In this document: positions 44,000 through 56,720 of the stretch, one piece after another
How the letters are laid out: each line of letters starts with the position of its first letter
Numbering within the stretch: position 1 is the first letter of the stretch
Origin: Bolinopsis microptera
Lineage: Eukaryota > Ctenophora > Tentaculata > Lobata > Bolinopsidae
DNA: 64,000 nt
Direction of reading: 5' to 3'
Assembly: GCF_026151205.1 (NCBI RefSeq)
Contig: NC_087075.1
Coordinates: forward strand, 6,342,858-6,406,857
The notes under the pieces: generated by a model
What the model was told of the DNA's origin: nothing
The model's database searches: none
What the model saw: the letters and a program-made list of their open reading frames with translations, nothing else
Position numbers and translations under genes: made by a program

Positions 44000-45481
44000 T
44001 TATCGTATGTATGTTGTGTATAGTGTTTGCTGACTGGGTATATGCTATATATTTTGAGGCTCACGACGTCTCGTCCCATGGGTGGAGTTGTAGGCTGAGT
44101 ATGTGTTCAAATCTCCTTACTTCGTATGGTGAAACATTGAAAGGTTTGCCTTAGCCTTTGGGACGAGTGTTTGCCCACCGGGGATCCAAATATATGATTA
44201 TCATGGACATTACTTTGACACATAAACTAATCAAACGACTTTAATGATTCCAGAAAATTTTACTAACTGCATTTAGCTAGTTTATAGTAAATACACACGA
44301 TCGCAGAATAGAGGAGCACAATTGGGTTCCTTGTTCTGCGACTGTGTTTCCTCGGTGGGCCGACAGGTTTTTGTTGTGTAGTAGTGCTGGGGAAAAAAAC
44401 GCTTTAACTATCAATGAGAGTACAAATTTTTAATTCTTGACCTTAGTGCCACAGTTTCTGTGGTAAAAACAAATTTATAGTTAAACGTGATATATTGTAG
44501 AAGGGCATGATTTACTCACATCACTAAGCATCTGGATGGATAATTAGCACACAAAGATAAACTGACCTTTAAACATGACCACCAGCTATACCACGTAACC
44601 ATAGCTCCGAAATAAATAAATTGCTCTACATAGAAACATCTGGCCTGATCCCATCACATTGTGGTCCCCAGGGGTTCGGTAAAGCCCTTACAGGCAACTG
44701 GGTCCTTTTACCAGCCACAATAAAATTGATCATGCCAGTACTGTCATAAACTGTAACCAACTATTTAAAAATTAGATATCTTTTGCTAAATTTTAAATTT
44801 TAAGTCATAGAGCAATCTTCTCAATTTTAAAATTTTTAAGAATTATATTTTACCCTAACTATGATGTGGTGGCATTTCATACTTAACTAAATTTCAACTT
44901 TGAAAGTAAATAGATTATTAGTGACAACAAAATTATAGTTTAAGACATCCATTCTGCATTGTGTTTCCAATATTAGAATTTATGATATGTATTGATTGAA
45001 TAATTGGTAATAAATTTAACTTTTGTTTTATTAACTTTTGTTTTATTATATTGAGATTACCGATCAACGTTCAAGATTTAAAGAAAAGATAAGTTATTAT
45101 ATTGAATGATCAAAATGGTGCATTCAGCAAATAGCTACTTCAAAAGATTTTAAAATATGAACTCCAGTAATTTTATTTCTCTAATTCCGTCGAATCTTAC
45201 ACATCTAACAGTGATCCCTGAAAACCAATCCAGTATCAACCAATCATATTTTAGAATTCTCTAAGATTATCAAGTACCACTGCCCATACTCCCTTTATGA
45301 GGCTATCAACATTTCAAACCGTGCAACGAGTCTAACGGTTATTCTTCTAAATAAATCAAATACCTTTTTGTTTAATGCAGCCAAGCTTTGGAACACTGTT
45401 CATAAAAAATTTTAAACATCAAGCAATTGCCTATAAACTTCCATTAACTTGATAAAATTGAGAACGAAAGCACTATTAATA
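44000..45481. other. non-coding with LINE scraps
   Basis: Around 45,350-45,415 the plus strand reads FLFNAAKLWNTVHKKF, a short LINE C-terminal remnant. Otherwise no gene was recognised. Confidence 0.4.
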
Positions 45482-46036
45482 CAGGGTGGGCCAAAAGTCA
45501 GGGGGCATACGTTGGCCTTAATAGCTCAGTCACTGAGTGCCCAATTGAAATAATTCTTTCTGGTACGACTTACTACTATCTCTGGTTTGAGAAATTTGTC
45601 AAATCGAAGAATATTCGAGTTCATTTGTTTCAAATGAAGGTTCATTTTTGCATTTATTTGATAGTTTGGATAGTCGGATCGAGCTAAATTTTATTGAATT
45701 GTGTTTGGCCATTCGAATTACGTTTGTCCTGAAAAAATTAGAACTTAAGCTTCTCAGATGACCGAGATATGAAGCATAACAAGTTTATTCATTACATGTG
45801 ATCAGGTGAATGGTTTACCTAATCACGTGATTAGGTGACCCCGTTTACCACCCCGTTAAACATTATGGGAATTGTTAAGGGTGCCCAATTAAGGTGTCGT
45901 GTCACGGTGTCACATAATCACCCAGTCAATTTTGTTAACGAGATACAGAAAATGCTTGATAACTCCGTTATTTCTAATCTGTTTTGCCTCATGTTTTCAG
46001 ATCATATGCAACATTTAATAATCTACCGTCTCTGAA
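45482..46036. mobile_element. mariner-like MITE, family B copy 2 (truncated)
   Basis: Begins TACAGGGTGGGCCAAAAGTC and matches the reverse complement of the right two-thirds of 40,564-41,330, ending near 46,040 without the second terminus. Confidence 0.8.
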
Positions 46037-46640
46037 AAAATAAAATATGTTCTTGTCTGCTTTAACTGATACTAAATAAAATTGTTGCTTTCTTGAAATT
46101 GTTGTTTTCTTGATAATATCATGGTGAAGAAGATAGACTTTTGAGACATATGACAAAAACGATGGGAATTGGTATTGATGAGGACTCCAAATCAATGAAG
46201 ATACATGAAAATCTGTATTGTAATTAAATTATACATCGAAACAATAAACAAATATAGGCAAACGAGTATAGTTCCGAAAGTATAAAATGTGATTCAAACA
46301 ATATATATATATTCAATTAAATCAAGTAATGAAAATGGTCCATTGTTACAAATATTTTTGAAACAATAAAATATACACAAAATTTATAGGAGTGTCTAAA
46401 AATACCCCGGAAACCTTACTGGTTGGAGCCTAATTTGGAAAGTAAAAGAGCTAGAGACGTCCGGTTTTTTTGCAAAATGTTCGTTTTGTAAAAGTAACGT
46501 TTCCTCCCCAAGAGGAAAATTACAAATTAGGGACATTGTAGATTTTTACTTTTTAGTTATCTCAAAATTTTCAAAAAAGTCTTACTTTGGGCTGTTCAAA
46601 AGTTTGCAACTTAAAAAAACAAATAAAAAAGAACTTAGCG
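46037..46640. other. AT-rich non-coding
   Basis: Nothing supported. Confidence 0.4.
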
Positions 46641-46667
46641 GATTTCTGTACTCTGATTGGCTGAATT

Positions 46668-46875
46668 TTTGAGGACTTCGCCGCTTCGACGCGCCGCGCA
46701 AACTAGCATTCTTGCTTCGCATCGTTCTTGCGTCGTTCTTGCGTCGATCGTTGCTCTGCTTCGCGTCGCAGAGCAGCGATCTCGACGGATTGGCGTCAAT
46801 CAAGCTGAATTTCAATTCACTAATTGTTGGAGGACTACGCCGCTTCGACGCGCCGCGCAAACTAGCATTCTTGCA
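46668..46875. repeat. GC-rich duplicated block
   Basis: GACTTCGCCGCTTCGACGCG through AACTAGCATTCTTGC (about 45 bp) occurs at about 46,674-46,715 and 46,831-46,875. CpG-rich sequence here contrasts with the AT-rich surroundings. Confidence 0.7.
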
Positions 46876-47940
46876 GAGCAACGATTTGGAAAAGTTGACA
46901 TCATCAATCAATATATTACATGATTAAAATGTTGCTGAATGCGCGTGGCATCTTTTCGGCAGCTGCCTAACTTGTAGCCGCTAACATCAATGCCGCCGCG
47001 CGCGCCAAGTGTTGGGGTGCATTCTCATTGACAATTAAACTTGGTCAAAAATATTTATATACAATTCCTAGATTAAATCAAAAATCATGTTAATGTGAGT
47101 ATTCAACACTACTCGACAACAAATAATTGCCGGCCCATCAAAGATTCAGTCGCCGAAACAAAATCAAATGTTTGCTTTTTCGTTTCGGGAACTGTTTGAA
47201 CTCAGTATTACATCCGGCCGGCTAATCATTTTTTATAATGGTTAAAGAACAAAGTAAAAATATTTTCCTCGATGGGCCGGCATTCGCAACCGCGAAACAT
47301 TTTGAGTATAACAAACGATGACACCACCACCAGCCTTTAATTGATAAGTCCATGGGATAAAGTAAAATTTGTAATTTCATATTGCCTATCACCTATCACC
47401 TATGTTACTTTGCATATACTGCTTCTAGTTACACGCTAGCGATCTCAGTCCCCAATAAACTTGTGACCCAACAGAAGGGATTGTGGAAGGACACGTACAT
47501 TTTTCATTAACACGTGCCCTGATTACCCCCTCCGTTGAGCTACGGGGAACGTCTGTAGTCTAGTAGTCAGATCGTTAATAAATTTTAATTTAAAATTGAT
47601 TGCCGGGCGATGGTGTCAGTGAGAAATGTTAAGTTAGGTGAACATTGGTACAAAATTATTAAATAATATAGCAGTTTATCTCTAAGTTAAAATCACTATT
47701 TGTTAAAGTATACAAACAGTTCCATTCAAAAAAACAAAGTCCGAGAGCAGAGAGAAGATTTGGAGACTATACACGCATATGTGGGGTTTAAATTTGGTAT
47801 TAGTAATTTTAGGGTTCGACCGAAAATGTTGGTCGGTTAGTTTTCTTAATAGGGAGCAGTCACTGTTATTAGAATTTTAGATTAGGAGCAACAATTAGAA
47901 TCTAATTTGACATATTGTGGCCCAGAAATCAGTGAATGGC
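46876..47940. other. non-coding, nothing recognised
   Basis: No supported exon or element ends. Confidence 0.4.
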
Positions 47941-47949
47941 AGTAAAATG

Positions 47950-48312
47950 CTAGCGCGCCTTGTTATGCGCACTAACATACTTGCTGCTGAAAATAAAGAA
48001 GTGTATCCATGATAATGTCGTTTGTGCGGCAGCCCCTGCCGATACCTGGATTATATTGTGTCCTCCTGTCCTCAAAGACAATATCACAAATTTCATTCCT
48101 GTCTTGTGCAAACTGGTCAACCAGTCTCTAGCTAAGGGCACATTCGACGGTTTGAAGACTGCTGACATTATTCCTACCATTAAGGACCACAAACTTGATC
48201 CAAATGACTTCAAGAGCTATGGACCTATATCTAACCTCTCTTTTCTGGGTAAACTCATCGATTTCGTTTCGAAATCCTAAGAACAACAGTGATTTCTCTA
48301 AGGGGGGACAGA
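47950..48312 (+). pseudogene. LINE reverse transcriptase N-terminal fragment
   Basis: KLVNQSLAKGTFDGLKTADI, IPTIKDHKLDPNDFKSYGPI and SNLSFLGKLIDFVSK match the start of LINE reverse transcriptases (NQSL..G.FP...K...I.PI.K...D......YRPIS). It is cut by the hAT-like element at 48,314. Confidence 0.75.
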
Positions 48313-48313
48313 G

Positions 48314-49542
48314 TAGGCTATCCACTCCGATAATCGTAACCGATAATTATCTCCGATAATTCGTTAAAAAAAGTTATCTGTTTATCTAGATAAAACATAT
48401 TTTTATCGGTATAAAAATTTACTAGATATTACCGAAAATAATGCCTCAATACCGTAAAATTGAAAAAGAAATATTAGTGTTTTTGCCTTTCCATGGAATC
48501 TAAGAAACAGTCCCAAACGTCTTCTAGTATGATAGAAGAGGTAGTTTACTTAAATGTGAGGTTTATTTACATTTGTATACCTATGGATTGTATGGAACTG
48601 TAGAACTGTATGAACTGTTGAAATCCAGAGAAGGTTATTGACATTGTTCTCTTGAGGGTATTGGCGTTTTACCTTATAATTATTCTTGAGACGGGAACGA
48701 GCATGTTACTGTTAACAAGAGTCAAAAATACCGGCAGGGCACTCAATTAAATTCTGTAAGTGTTCTGGGCGTGAAACATTGTCTTCAGGAGAAGGAATCT
48801 GTTGCTCCAAGTTATCAACAGGATAAGAAAACGGTTCACTGAATCACTTTAAATGCTTGACTGTTTCGAGGAGAATTGGTATTTGGTACACTACTGTTCT
48901 CAGGAGAAGGAAACCCTTGGTCTACTGTTTTGAAGAGAACTAGTACACTACTGTTCTCAGGAGAAGGAAACCAGTGGTAGATACTGTTTTGAAGAGAACT
49001 AGTACACTACTGTTCTCAGGAAAAGGACACCCTTGGTCTAGTACTGTTTTGAAGAGAACTAGTACACTACTGTTCTTAGGAGAAGAAAACCGGTGGGGTC
49101 TACTGTTTTGAAGAGAACTAGTGCGTTACTGTTCTCAGGAGAAGGAAACCGTTGGTCTACTGTTTTGAAGAGAACTGGTACACTACTGTTCTTAGGAGAA
49201 GAAAACCGTTGGGGTCTACTGTTTTGAAGAGAACTAGTGCGTTACTGTTCTCAGGAGAAGGAAACCGTTGGTCTACTGTTTTGAAGAAAACTGGTACACT
49301 TCTGCTCCCCGGAGAAGAAAACTGATACTCTAATATTTTCAAAAGAAAGGAAGTGGTACTTTAGCAAGATTACTGGTAAACAGTAATAAAAGTCGACAAT
49401 TAGTTTTTGCGAAATTTGGAAAACATTTTAGCTATGGCCTTCAGCAGAAAAATTATCGGTTTTATCGGTTTTATCTAGATAAAACCTAAATCTTTATCTG
49501 TTTATCTAGATAAAAGATTTCATACCGATAATGGATAGCCTA
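48314..49542. mobile_element. 1.2-kb hAT-like non-autonomous element
   Basis: Terminal inverted repeats TAGGCTATCCACTCCGATAA and complement (CCGATAATGGATAGCCTA), with 8-bp target duplication GGACAGAG at 48,306-48,313 and 49,543-49,550. Subterminal palindromes TTTATCTAGATAAA occur on both sides. The interior is occupied by a tandem array. No transposase was seen. Confidence 0.82.
48885..49345. repeat. ~57-bp tandem array inside the hAT-like element
   Basis: About eight units of the type CTGTTCTCAGGAGAAGGAAA followed by GTCTACTGTTTTGAAGAGAA and CTAGTACACTA. Minus-strand ORFs here are composition artefacts. Confidence 0.85.
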
Positions 49543-49949
49543 GGACAGAGGTGCGAGAAAGAACTTTGTTGATATAAACAGTTTAGATTTGAATTTGGAG
49601 CCACAAGGCAAAGGTTGATATTCAAATATTTCTCCCAATATTTGAGATAGGGAATATATTGATTTTTTGAAGGGTTGTTTTTATATAGGGTCATTGTGAC
49701 AATTATGTGTATATTGTTTGAATAATTTTACGAATGTTAAAACTCATCGAAACAGTTGTGCTGTATAATAATGAACTAAGGCAAATATCTAACTGAAATT
49801 TTAGTGGAAAATCGTTCATTTTTCGAAGAATTTGTGCCCAAATTTTCGGTCGCCCAAATGAGTTCAAATTTTCTGCCCAAATTTTTCGGGCTCAAATAAA
49901 TTGTGCTCAATATAATGGCACACAAATTTTTGGGAACTAAGGTATATAA

Positions 49950-50350
49950 ATATGATCATCTAGGAGACACTCTGAAAGACCTTCATTGGCTGCCTATTAG
50001 TTACAGAATTCAATATAAGTTATTGCTTCTTGTCTATAAATGTCTTAATGGTATGCAGTCACTCAGATGATTTTAAATCAGGACACTTAAATAAAGACAC
50101 ATACTCTGCCCACAATAAGGGGCCATAATTTTTAAATTATGTAACAGTATAGAATTATTATTATTATTATTTAATGGTATGGGACCAGATTATTTAAGTA
50201 ATATGTTTAAATATGCCAATTATAATTTCATCTTATCTATTTGTCTGAACATGAACCTAGAGTATCTAATATACACAGTATAATGGAGAAAGATCGTTTC
50301 AGAAAGTTTACCCTAAATTATGGAATGAGCTGCCTCTTGAAATTATTTTC
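49950..50350 (+). pseudogene. LINE C-terminal fragment
   Basis: LKDLHWLPISYRIQYKLLLL followed by VYKCLNGM matches the conserved LINE C-terminal segment (L..LHWLPI..RI.FK......K.L). A second piece near 50,175 restarts at LNGMGPDYLSNMF. It is heavily broken. Confidence 0.7.
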
Positions 50351-50428
50351 AAAGTTATTTATTTTCAAGGTTATTTATTTTCAAAGTTTTTTTCACTGTA
50401 GGATTGAATATTTTTGAAATAGGTACTC

Positions 50429-53400
50429 ATGATCACGAATGGCAAAGTTTTGTTTCCTGTTGTGTGTTGCAGGAGACTTTTGGTGAGAGCATCATCCACG
50501 GCCACAGATAAAGTAGGTGAGTTTCTGCAGATCATATCATTTACAAAATTCCTGTGTACATTCTACAGTAAAGTCCCTATTGAACGTGCCAGATTTACTG
50601 GAGGGATTGAACTGTATCATCCTACTCCACAATTTTGTTTCAATAGATATAATTCCTGTTTGGCATATTGGTTGATATATAAGTTTACAGGTGTTGACTT
50701 GAGCTGTAAGCACAATGACAAGACAGTTGTCTTGTCATTAAGAAATGAAGGGAAGATGAACTGCATGACTGAGTACATGGCAAGAACGTTCAAAGTAAGC
50801 ATAAGCATTTAATAAATGTTATAGTATACAATATTTGGTAAAATAATATTTAACAAAATTGTATTTGATAAATTATTAATATTGGTGGGAAATATTAATC
50901 ATATATTTGTTCACATAGTGCGATGATACTTAGTAGACATGTGTGATGATGTGATGTCATAATTTTTACATTACTTTACTCTTACCATCTTCCAGGATAT
51001 TGTGAGAAAATTGCCAGAATCTCACCCAAAAGCTCGATGTTTGGTTGTCACTGGTCATGGTAATAGCTTTGCCGCTGGTGCAGATTTAGCTTGGCTTGAG
51101 GAGCGCAGTAAAACTGATCCTTCCAAAAACATTGAAATTATGAAAGTAAGTTTGGCATTTTCTTTGTACTTTATAACAACACAGCTGTTAATTTATTACA
51201 AAACTTCACGTCTTGTACTGGTGATATTATATTGTTTGATGTAAGATATTGTTTGATGTCAGATAATTTCAGGAATATTATGGATTCTTCACACCTCTTC
51301 TTGAAGCCTCTATTCCTACTATAGCTGCTATCAATGGGCCTGCTATTGGCGCTGGCTTCTGTATTTCAATGTTTTGTGACCTAAGAATAACTGCTGATGA
51401 CGCCAAATTGGGTTTGTGAACAGAACACTAGATCTAACTACTACTAAAATTTGACAGAGCATAGTGTGGAGTGAGCTATGTGCCCATCCTTGGAGAACCT
51501 GGTGGATGTCCTTGCTGTACTGCATTGTTAAACAAGAAACTGAAACCGAGGGGTTCCGTTCAGGCCCTTCACACTTTGTTTCTGTCTAGTTCTAATGTAC
51601 CGTCACAATAGTGACTTAAATATACTCCTTCATAATAATAATACATAATATTATACCACTTCGAGGTCTGACATGGATCAATTTCACCCTATTCAAAATT
51701 GAGAACTGCACACTTAAAATTTTCAGGCGCTAACTTTGTGAAAGTTGGCATCAGTCCTGGTATGGGTGGTTCATTTACCCTGCCGCAAAAGCTTAACAAT
51801 CAGGTTTATTGAACATATCCCATATTAACATTTCGTTTGCTTCAGATTTGATACTAGTATCTAGTAACTACAGATTTGTAGTTACACATCTGTTTCATTT
51901 ATTAGGTACTACACTAGTCTAGTCCACAAGCAGATCAACTTGAGGTACTATGCTTCGTTTCATGTTTTCGTGATTTAATCAAGTCTGGGTTTTACTGACT
52001 AATAATGATAGTTATGGACAATACGGGCTGGTAATTTATTATTATTATTATAATACAGGGAGGGCCAAAAGTCAGTACCCAAACGTTGCATACTGTACCT
52101 ACTTGTTCGAGGATTCCGTCACCAAAATTTGAAAATTCGATTTTTGGGGGCCACACCCAATCAACATTGAATTGCTTATACTGGTGTTTGTGAACATGTT
52201 AGAGACTCCGTTGTAACATATTGCAATAGGCCATTTAATCAGGAGTATGATCTGAAAGATGGTGCGAAACGGATTTAAAATGACGAAGTTATCAAGCAAT
52301 TTTTTTAATCTCGTTAGCAAAATTGATTGGTACTCAATGATTACCCAATTACGGCACCGTAATTGGGCTCTCTACACGATTCCAATAATCGGATCTAGCC
52401 TCAACCCAATTACCTGATCACACGTAATGAAAAAACTCGTTATGCTTCATATCTCGGTCATCTGAGAAGCTAGAACCCCCTTTTTTTTCAGGACAAACGT
52501 CATTTGAATGGCCTTGAAACACTATTCAATAAAATTTGGCTTGATCCGATTTGGCTTGATCCGATTTGGCTATATCCAAACTATCAAATAAATGCAAACA
52601 TGGAACTTTATTTGAAAAAAATGAACCCGAATATTTTTCGATTTGACAAATTCCTCGAATAGAACCAGTGGTGGAAGTAAGTCATACCAGAAATATTTAT
52701 TTCAATTAGGCAGTCAGTGATTGAGCTATTAAGGCCAACATATGGGTACTGACTTTTGGCCCACCCTGTATATAAAGCTATATAATATGAATCGATTGGT
52801 CAATTCCATTTCAATAATCAATTCGCTCACTCACACTGGTATCAGGTATGTAACGATATTACACTCACTGGAAGAACGTTCTCTGGCAAAGAAGCAGAAA
52901 AAATGGGAGTTGTTCTAAAGTCTGTTAATTCAAGATCAATGGTAAATGTTCCTGTTACTCATTTTTCCTTTTCGAAATTCTAAACTCAATATAATAATGA
53001 TAATAATAATAACTAGAAATGTATACATCGCTTTATAGCCAAAAAGAACTCAAAATCCTAAGATTCAGTTCAAGCCGTCTAAAGCGACTCATGAACATGT
53101 ACATAAGAACTTAGCATTTTATGAAGTATGGTTTGTACGAGAAAGATATTATATGATACTTATATGAACACTTTTTCAAATAGATGAGTCTTTAGTCTCT
53201 TTTTAAACACGACAATATCAGTCAATGTTCTCAATTGATAAGGAAGCTGATTCCATACTGAGGGTCCACAGTAACTAAAACCTCTCTCAGTTTTACTATA
53301 ATTTGAGACAGGAGGAACATTTAGGAGGAAATAGTCTTGTTCAGTTTGTAGCACACGTACAGGTTGACTCTTGATGTCGATGCATTTGGTGATATAGTCT

Positions 53401-54842
53401 GGAGCTATGTTGTTGATGCATTTGAACACTGTTAGAGCAATCTTATACTCTATTCGCTGTCTACCTTACTCGGGATTATTACGACGGGTTTATTAACGAC
53501 CGGTTAAAATATGGTTCGGGAAAAATATGGCGAAATTGCTCAAAACCCACCACATTTTCCCGGTCGCCATTTTACCGGTGTCCAACCTTTCAATTTTAGA
53601 TTCAAAAATTTTGTCTCAGATGTAAATTTCCTTATCAGAGATAAGCAGGTTCAGAAATTTTCGCATTGCTAAAACTTGTGAAACAAGTCGAATTATCAAT
53701 AATTGTTGAAAGTAGACTCTAGCAAATTCGTTGTTTTGAATTAGCATTACATGTTTACGTGTATCAAATAACCATTATGACTCAATTTGTAGAAAATCTT
53801 CGAAAGAATGCATCGTTCACATTGTTTAGAATTATGAATAAATGACTGATGAAACTGATTCATGTTATTGACCGTTTTAATTAATTCTAGTTTTAATTTA
53901 ACTGTTACTTTTACTTTGAGTCCTATTTCATTATGTAGAGATAGTCAATACCTAAGAAATTAAAAATTGGCCTATTTAAATCAACTTTGACAATAAGGAT
54001 ATATGACAAGAATTGGGCAAAAAGGTGAATTTTTTGCAATTTTAGCCAAATGAAGTCGAAAAACCTACAACAAGTGTCCCAATAGTCTTCTTTAGTGAAT
54101 ATAAGACAACCATTAAAATATGAGCACCCATACCTATACCCCTTGGGAACCCTAAAAGCTGAGTCGGCGGGTTTATTAACGACCGGTGAAAATGTGGTTC
54201 GGGAAAAATATGGCGAAATTACCCTAAACCCGCCACTTTATCCCGGTCATAATAATCCCGAGTAAGGTAATTGGAAGAAAATGGGCTTTATACAGGTTGT
54301 CCCAAAAACAAGCGACCAAGTCATTGGCAAACATTAGGAATATCATCAAAAGATAGTTTGAAATAAAATATTTGTAGGGCACTTTTAAAACATCCAATAG
54401 TTGATGTTCACTAAGTAAGGTAGCTCATTCCACATTTTTGGTACACTAAACATGAATGCAGAAATCGCGGCATGTACGGAATCGCGATTTTTCCCATTAT
54501 TTGCGACAAATTTTATGACGTATAGTTTAATGTATAATCTGTTAAAAATCGCGGTATCGCGATTTTTGGCCAAAATAATCGCGAAATCCTTTTGTCCCTG
54601 ATGCAGTATCTTTACATTTTCAGGTTCTTGAAGAAAGTTTAAAGTTAGCACAGCAAATTGTAATCTCAACATCCCCAAACGCAATGAAGGAAACTGTTAA
54701 ACTCCTTCGTGCTCCGTACTTGGCAATTATGGAGGCTCAATTACAACAAGAAGCTCATGCCCAGAGTAGATGCTTTGCCAGCAACGATTTTAAGATATCT
54801 CTTGCTTCAGTGAAGAATAAGACTCTTCCAGTTTTTGATTGA
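50429..54842 (+). CDS. enoyl-CoA hydratase/isomerase family, mitochondrial-type
   Basis: Seven exons: 50429-50516, 50691-50794, 50996-51145, 51273-51411, 51727-51803, 52846-52941 and 54624-54842, giving 873 nt (290 aa). The N-terminus is basic and hydroxylated ([16 protein letters not shown]), like a mitochondrial presequence. The crotonase core is clear: [20 protein letters not shown] (first oxyanion loop), [20 protein letters not shown] (second oxyanion loop), [20 protein letters not shown] and [15 protein letters not shown]. By alignment from memory, the two catalytic Glu of classical ECHS1 fall on Cys and Phe here, so it is probably not a standard hydratase. The isomerase ECI or another crotonase role is possible. 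Introns hold MITEs and a LINE remnant. Confidence 0.9.
52066..52768. mobile_element. mariner-like MITE, family B copy 3
   Basis: Ends CAGGGAGGGCCAAAAGTCAG and TGACTTTTGGCCCACCCTG, flanked by TA, 703 bp, inside intron 5 of the crotonase gene. Its sequence parallels 40,564-41,330. Confidence 0.85.
53160..53460 (-). pseudogene. LINE C-terminal fragment
   Basis: [40 protein letters not shown] and [15 protein letters not shown] give the extreme C-terminus of a LINE polyprotein, antisense in intron 6 of the crotonase gene, ending next to a MITE. Confidence 0.8.
53464..54267. mobile_element. TA-flanked MITE
   Basis: Inverted ends CCTTACTCGGGATTATTA / TAATAATCCCGAGTAAGG, flanked by TA, with long complementary or repeated subterminal blocks (GGGTTTATTAACGACCGGT, GGTTCGGGAAAAATATGGCG). 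It is 804 bp, probably a Tc1/mariner MITE. Confidence 0.8.
54460..54600. mobile_element. short hAT-type MITE, copy 2 (partial)
   Basis: Reverse-complement relative of 17,373-17,519 (AATCGCGGTATCGCGATTTT, CTTTTGTCCCTG end), with its other terminus lost. It ends 23 bp before the last crotonase exon. Confidence 0.75.
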
Positions 54843-55147
54843 GTTTCGAATCTAAACTCTTAGTGATTTAAAAAAGTTTTTTAGAGGTTTTGTACATTTG
54901 TTTTTAAGGCCGGAATCGGTGGCAGGCAACTATCGTGTCATGAATAATGAACGTTTCTTTATTAAGTTGTAAAATCACATCATGTTAGACTTTATGATCT
55001 GCGAATTTCTTTATCCTTGGTTTATATATATATTTTATATTAGTGCATCTTCTATTATTTTATAAAGAAAAGATTAATATCTTAAAAGATTCAGATTTAT
55101 CAAAGATTTTTACCTATATTTTAAAACGATTTATTAACAGCAATAGG

Positions 55148-56090
55148 ATGCCTGAGTTCGATGACTCTATCGGGGAGCAGTGGCATCAGGATTTTCAAGG
55201 ATTCATGCACCAGTCTCGAGAAAATGGACAATCTGGGTTGGAAGATGAGTTTGGTGCCCAGCAGGAGATTTATACAAAAGTATGTTGCAATTGTCTGAAG
55301 TCTTTTGAACTTCTAATACTGATATTATTTGAACTATTTAACAGAACTTAAAAGTTATCATTTTAAATCTAAATTGTAATATTATTCTTTGAAACCCTCT
55401 GATTATTTTCCCATTAAAAGCCGTACAAATCATTATTGCAGAATGAAATACGATTAATTTCAAACACAGACTAAAATATGTAAATATGTAAATATACAAT
55501 TTTTTTTTCAGTACGCGGAAAACTATGACAACCTGATACACTCAGATTTTGAGCGTTACGTGGGCTTCAATATTCTGGCTAACGCTATCAACGAGAACTT
55601 TGCTGACAAGTCTCTCAGAATCTTAGACTTTGGCTGCGGAACTGGACTACTGGGCCAGGCTCTCCACAACAGAAACTTTAAGAACATCGACGGCTCCGAC
55701 TGCAATTCCGAATTATTGAAACCAGCAGCAGATAAAGGATGCTTTAAGAATCTGTACTGCAGTAGAGGAACAACCAACCTCCCAACCGAACGAGTATACG
55801 ACATTATATGTTCCTCTGGTACATTCTTTCTGTCCAGATCTCATCCCTGTACTGAGGCATTTCCTGATCTACTGAAACTATTGAAACGTGGAGGTACCCT
55901 TATCATCCTCACCAAGAAGTCCTATCTCAATAAGGATTACGTTGACTGGAGTATTGTTAAGGAGATGTTAAGGAAAAACATCATAGAGGAAGTTGAAAGG
56001 GTGTACATTCCTGGGTATAGGAAAGTGTTTGAATTTGAGGAGGATAGGTTGAGTATGGCATCCATCTTACACTATCGAGTTCTTCAATAA
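55148..56090 (+). CDS. METTL27: SAM-dependent methyltransferase, METTL27-like
   Basis: Two exons, 55148-55279 and 55512-56090 (donor AAA/GTATGT, acceptor TTTTTTTTCAG, phase 0), giving 236 aa. Motif I is RILDFGCGTGLLGQAL (about residue 80), followed by an acidic-loop equivalent IDGSDCNSELL. Motif IV is YDIICSSGTFFLS, then LLKRGGTLIIL (post-III strand). The YAENYDNLIHSDFERYVGF start is typical of the WBSCR27/METTL27 family (Y..W...Y...........Y..P). The substrate is unknown in the family. The start ATG gives a 44-residue acidic/Gln-rich leader. It lies on the same strand between the crotonase and TASOR genes, without overlap. Confidence 0.85.
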
Positions 56091-56720
56091 TTGAAGTTAA
56101 CTGATTTGTGTACATTTAGTTAAAGTCAGATCTGAATTGTAACAATTTTGATAGTGTATGTTGTTCAGTAGGTCTGTTTGTTCAAAATTTATTGAAAACA
56201 TGTTCTGATGTCGTTACATTTTATTTAATTTAATTAAATCAAGTTGGTTGTTATCGTTATTATTCATAGATTTTAGTGATTACTTTTTCTTGATATAATA
56301 TTTTATTCTGTACTACAATTTTTGCTTAAACTTACTATTTTCCCCGCCCCCTGTTTTGATGTATATTGCAAAAAAAGTTTTGTGTGAATTAAGAAATGGC
56401 CAATCTTCGATTTAGTACTTTTACGTTTTACATGATGCATTTCCATAAATGCAGACTATCCAGTGATGATTTCATCTAGATGTTTCTTCTAGCTTTCTAG
56501 TTTGATTAGATATTTGCAGTTAACAAATCCCTTTAATTTTGAACCTTGCTTTTAATTTTATACACTGCCTTGAGTTCTGAAACTTCTTAGAAATATTTTA
56601 GAGTAATATTGTAAAATGTTATATTTTATAAAACTATAATATTATATAATTTCAGATTTACATTAATTCTTGATATTTCAGGAAACAAAATAATGATTTC
56701 AGAAAAAAAATACACTCCTT

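Noticed and set aside
48885..49345. Minus-strand 61-aa ORF in the 57-bp array
   Set aside because: Repeat translation within a non-autonomous transposon.
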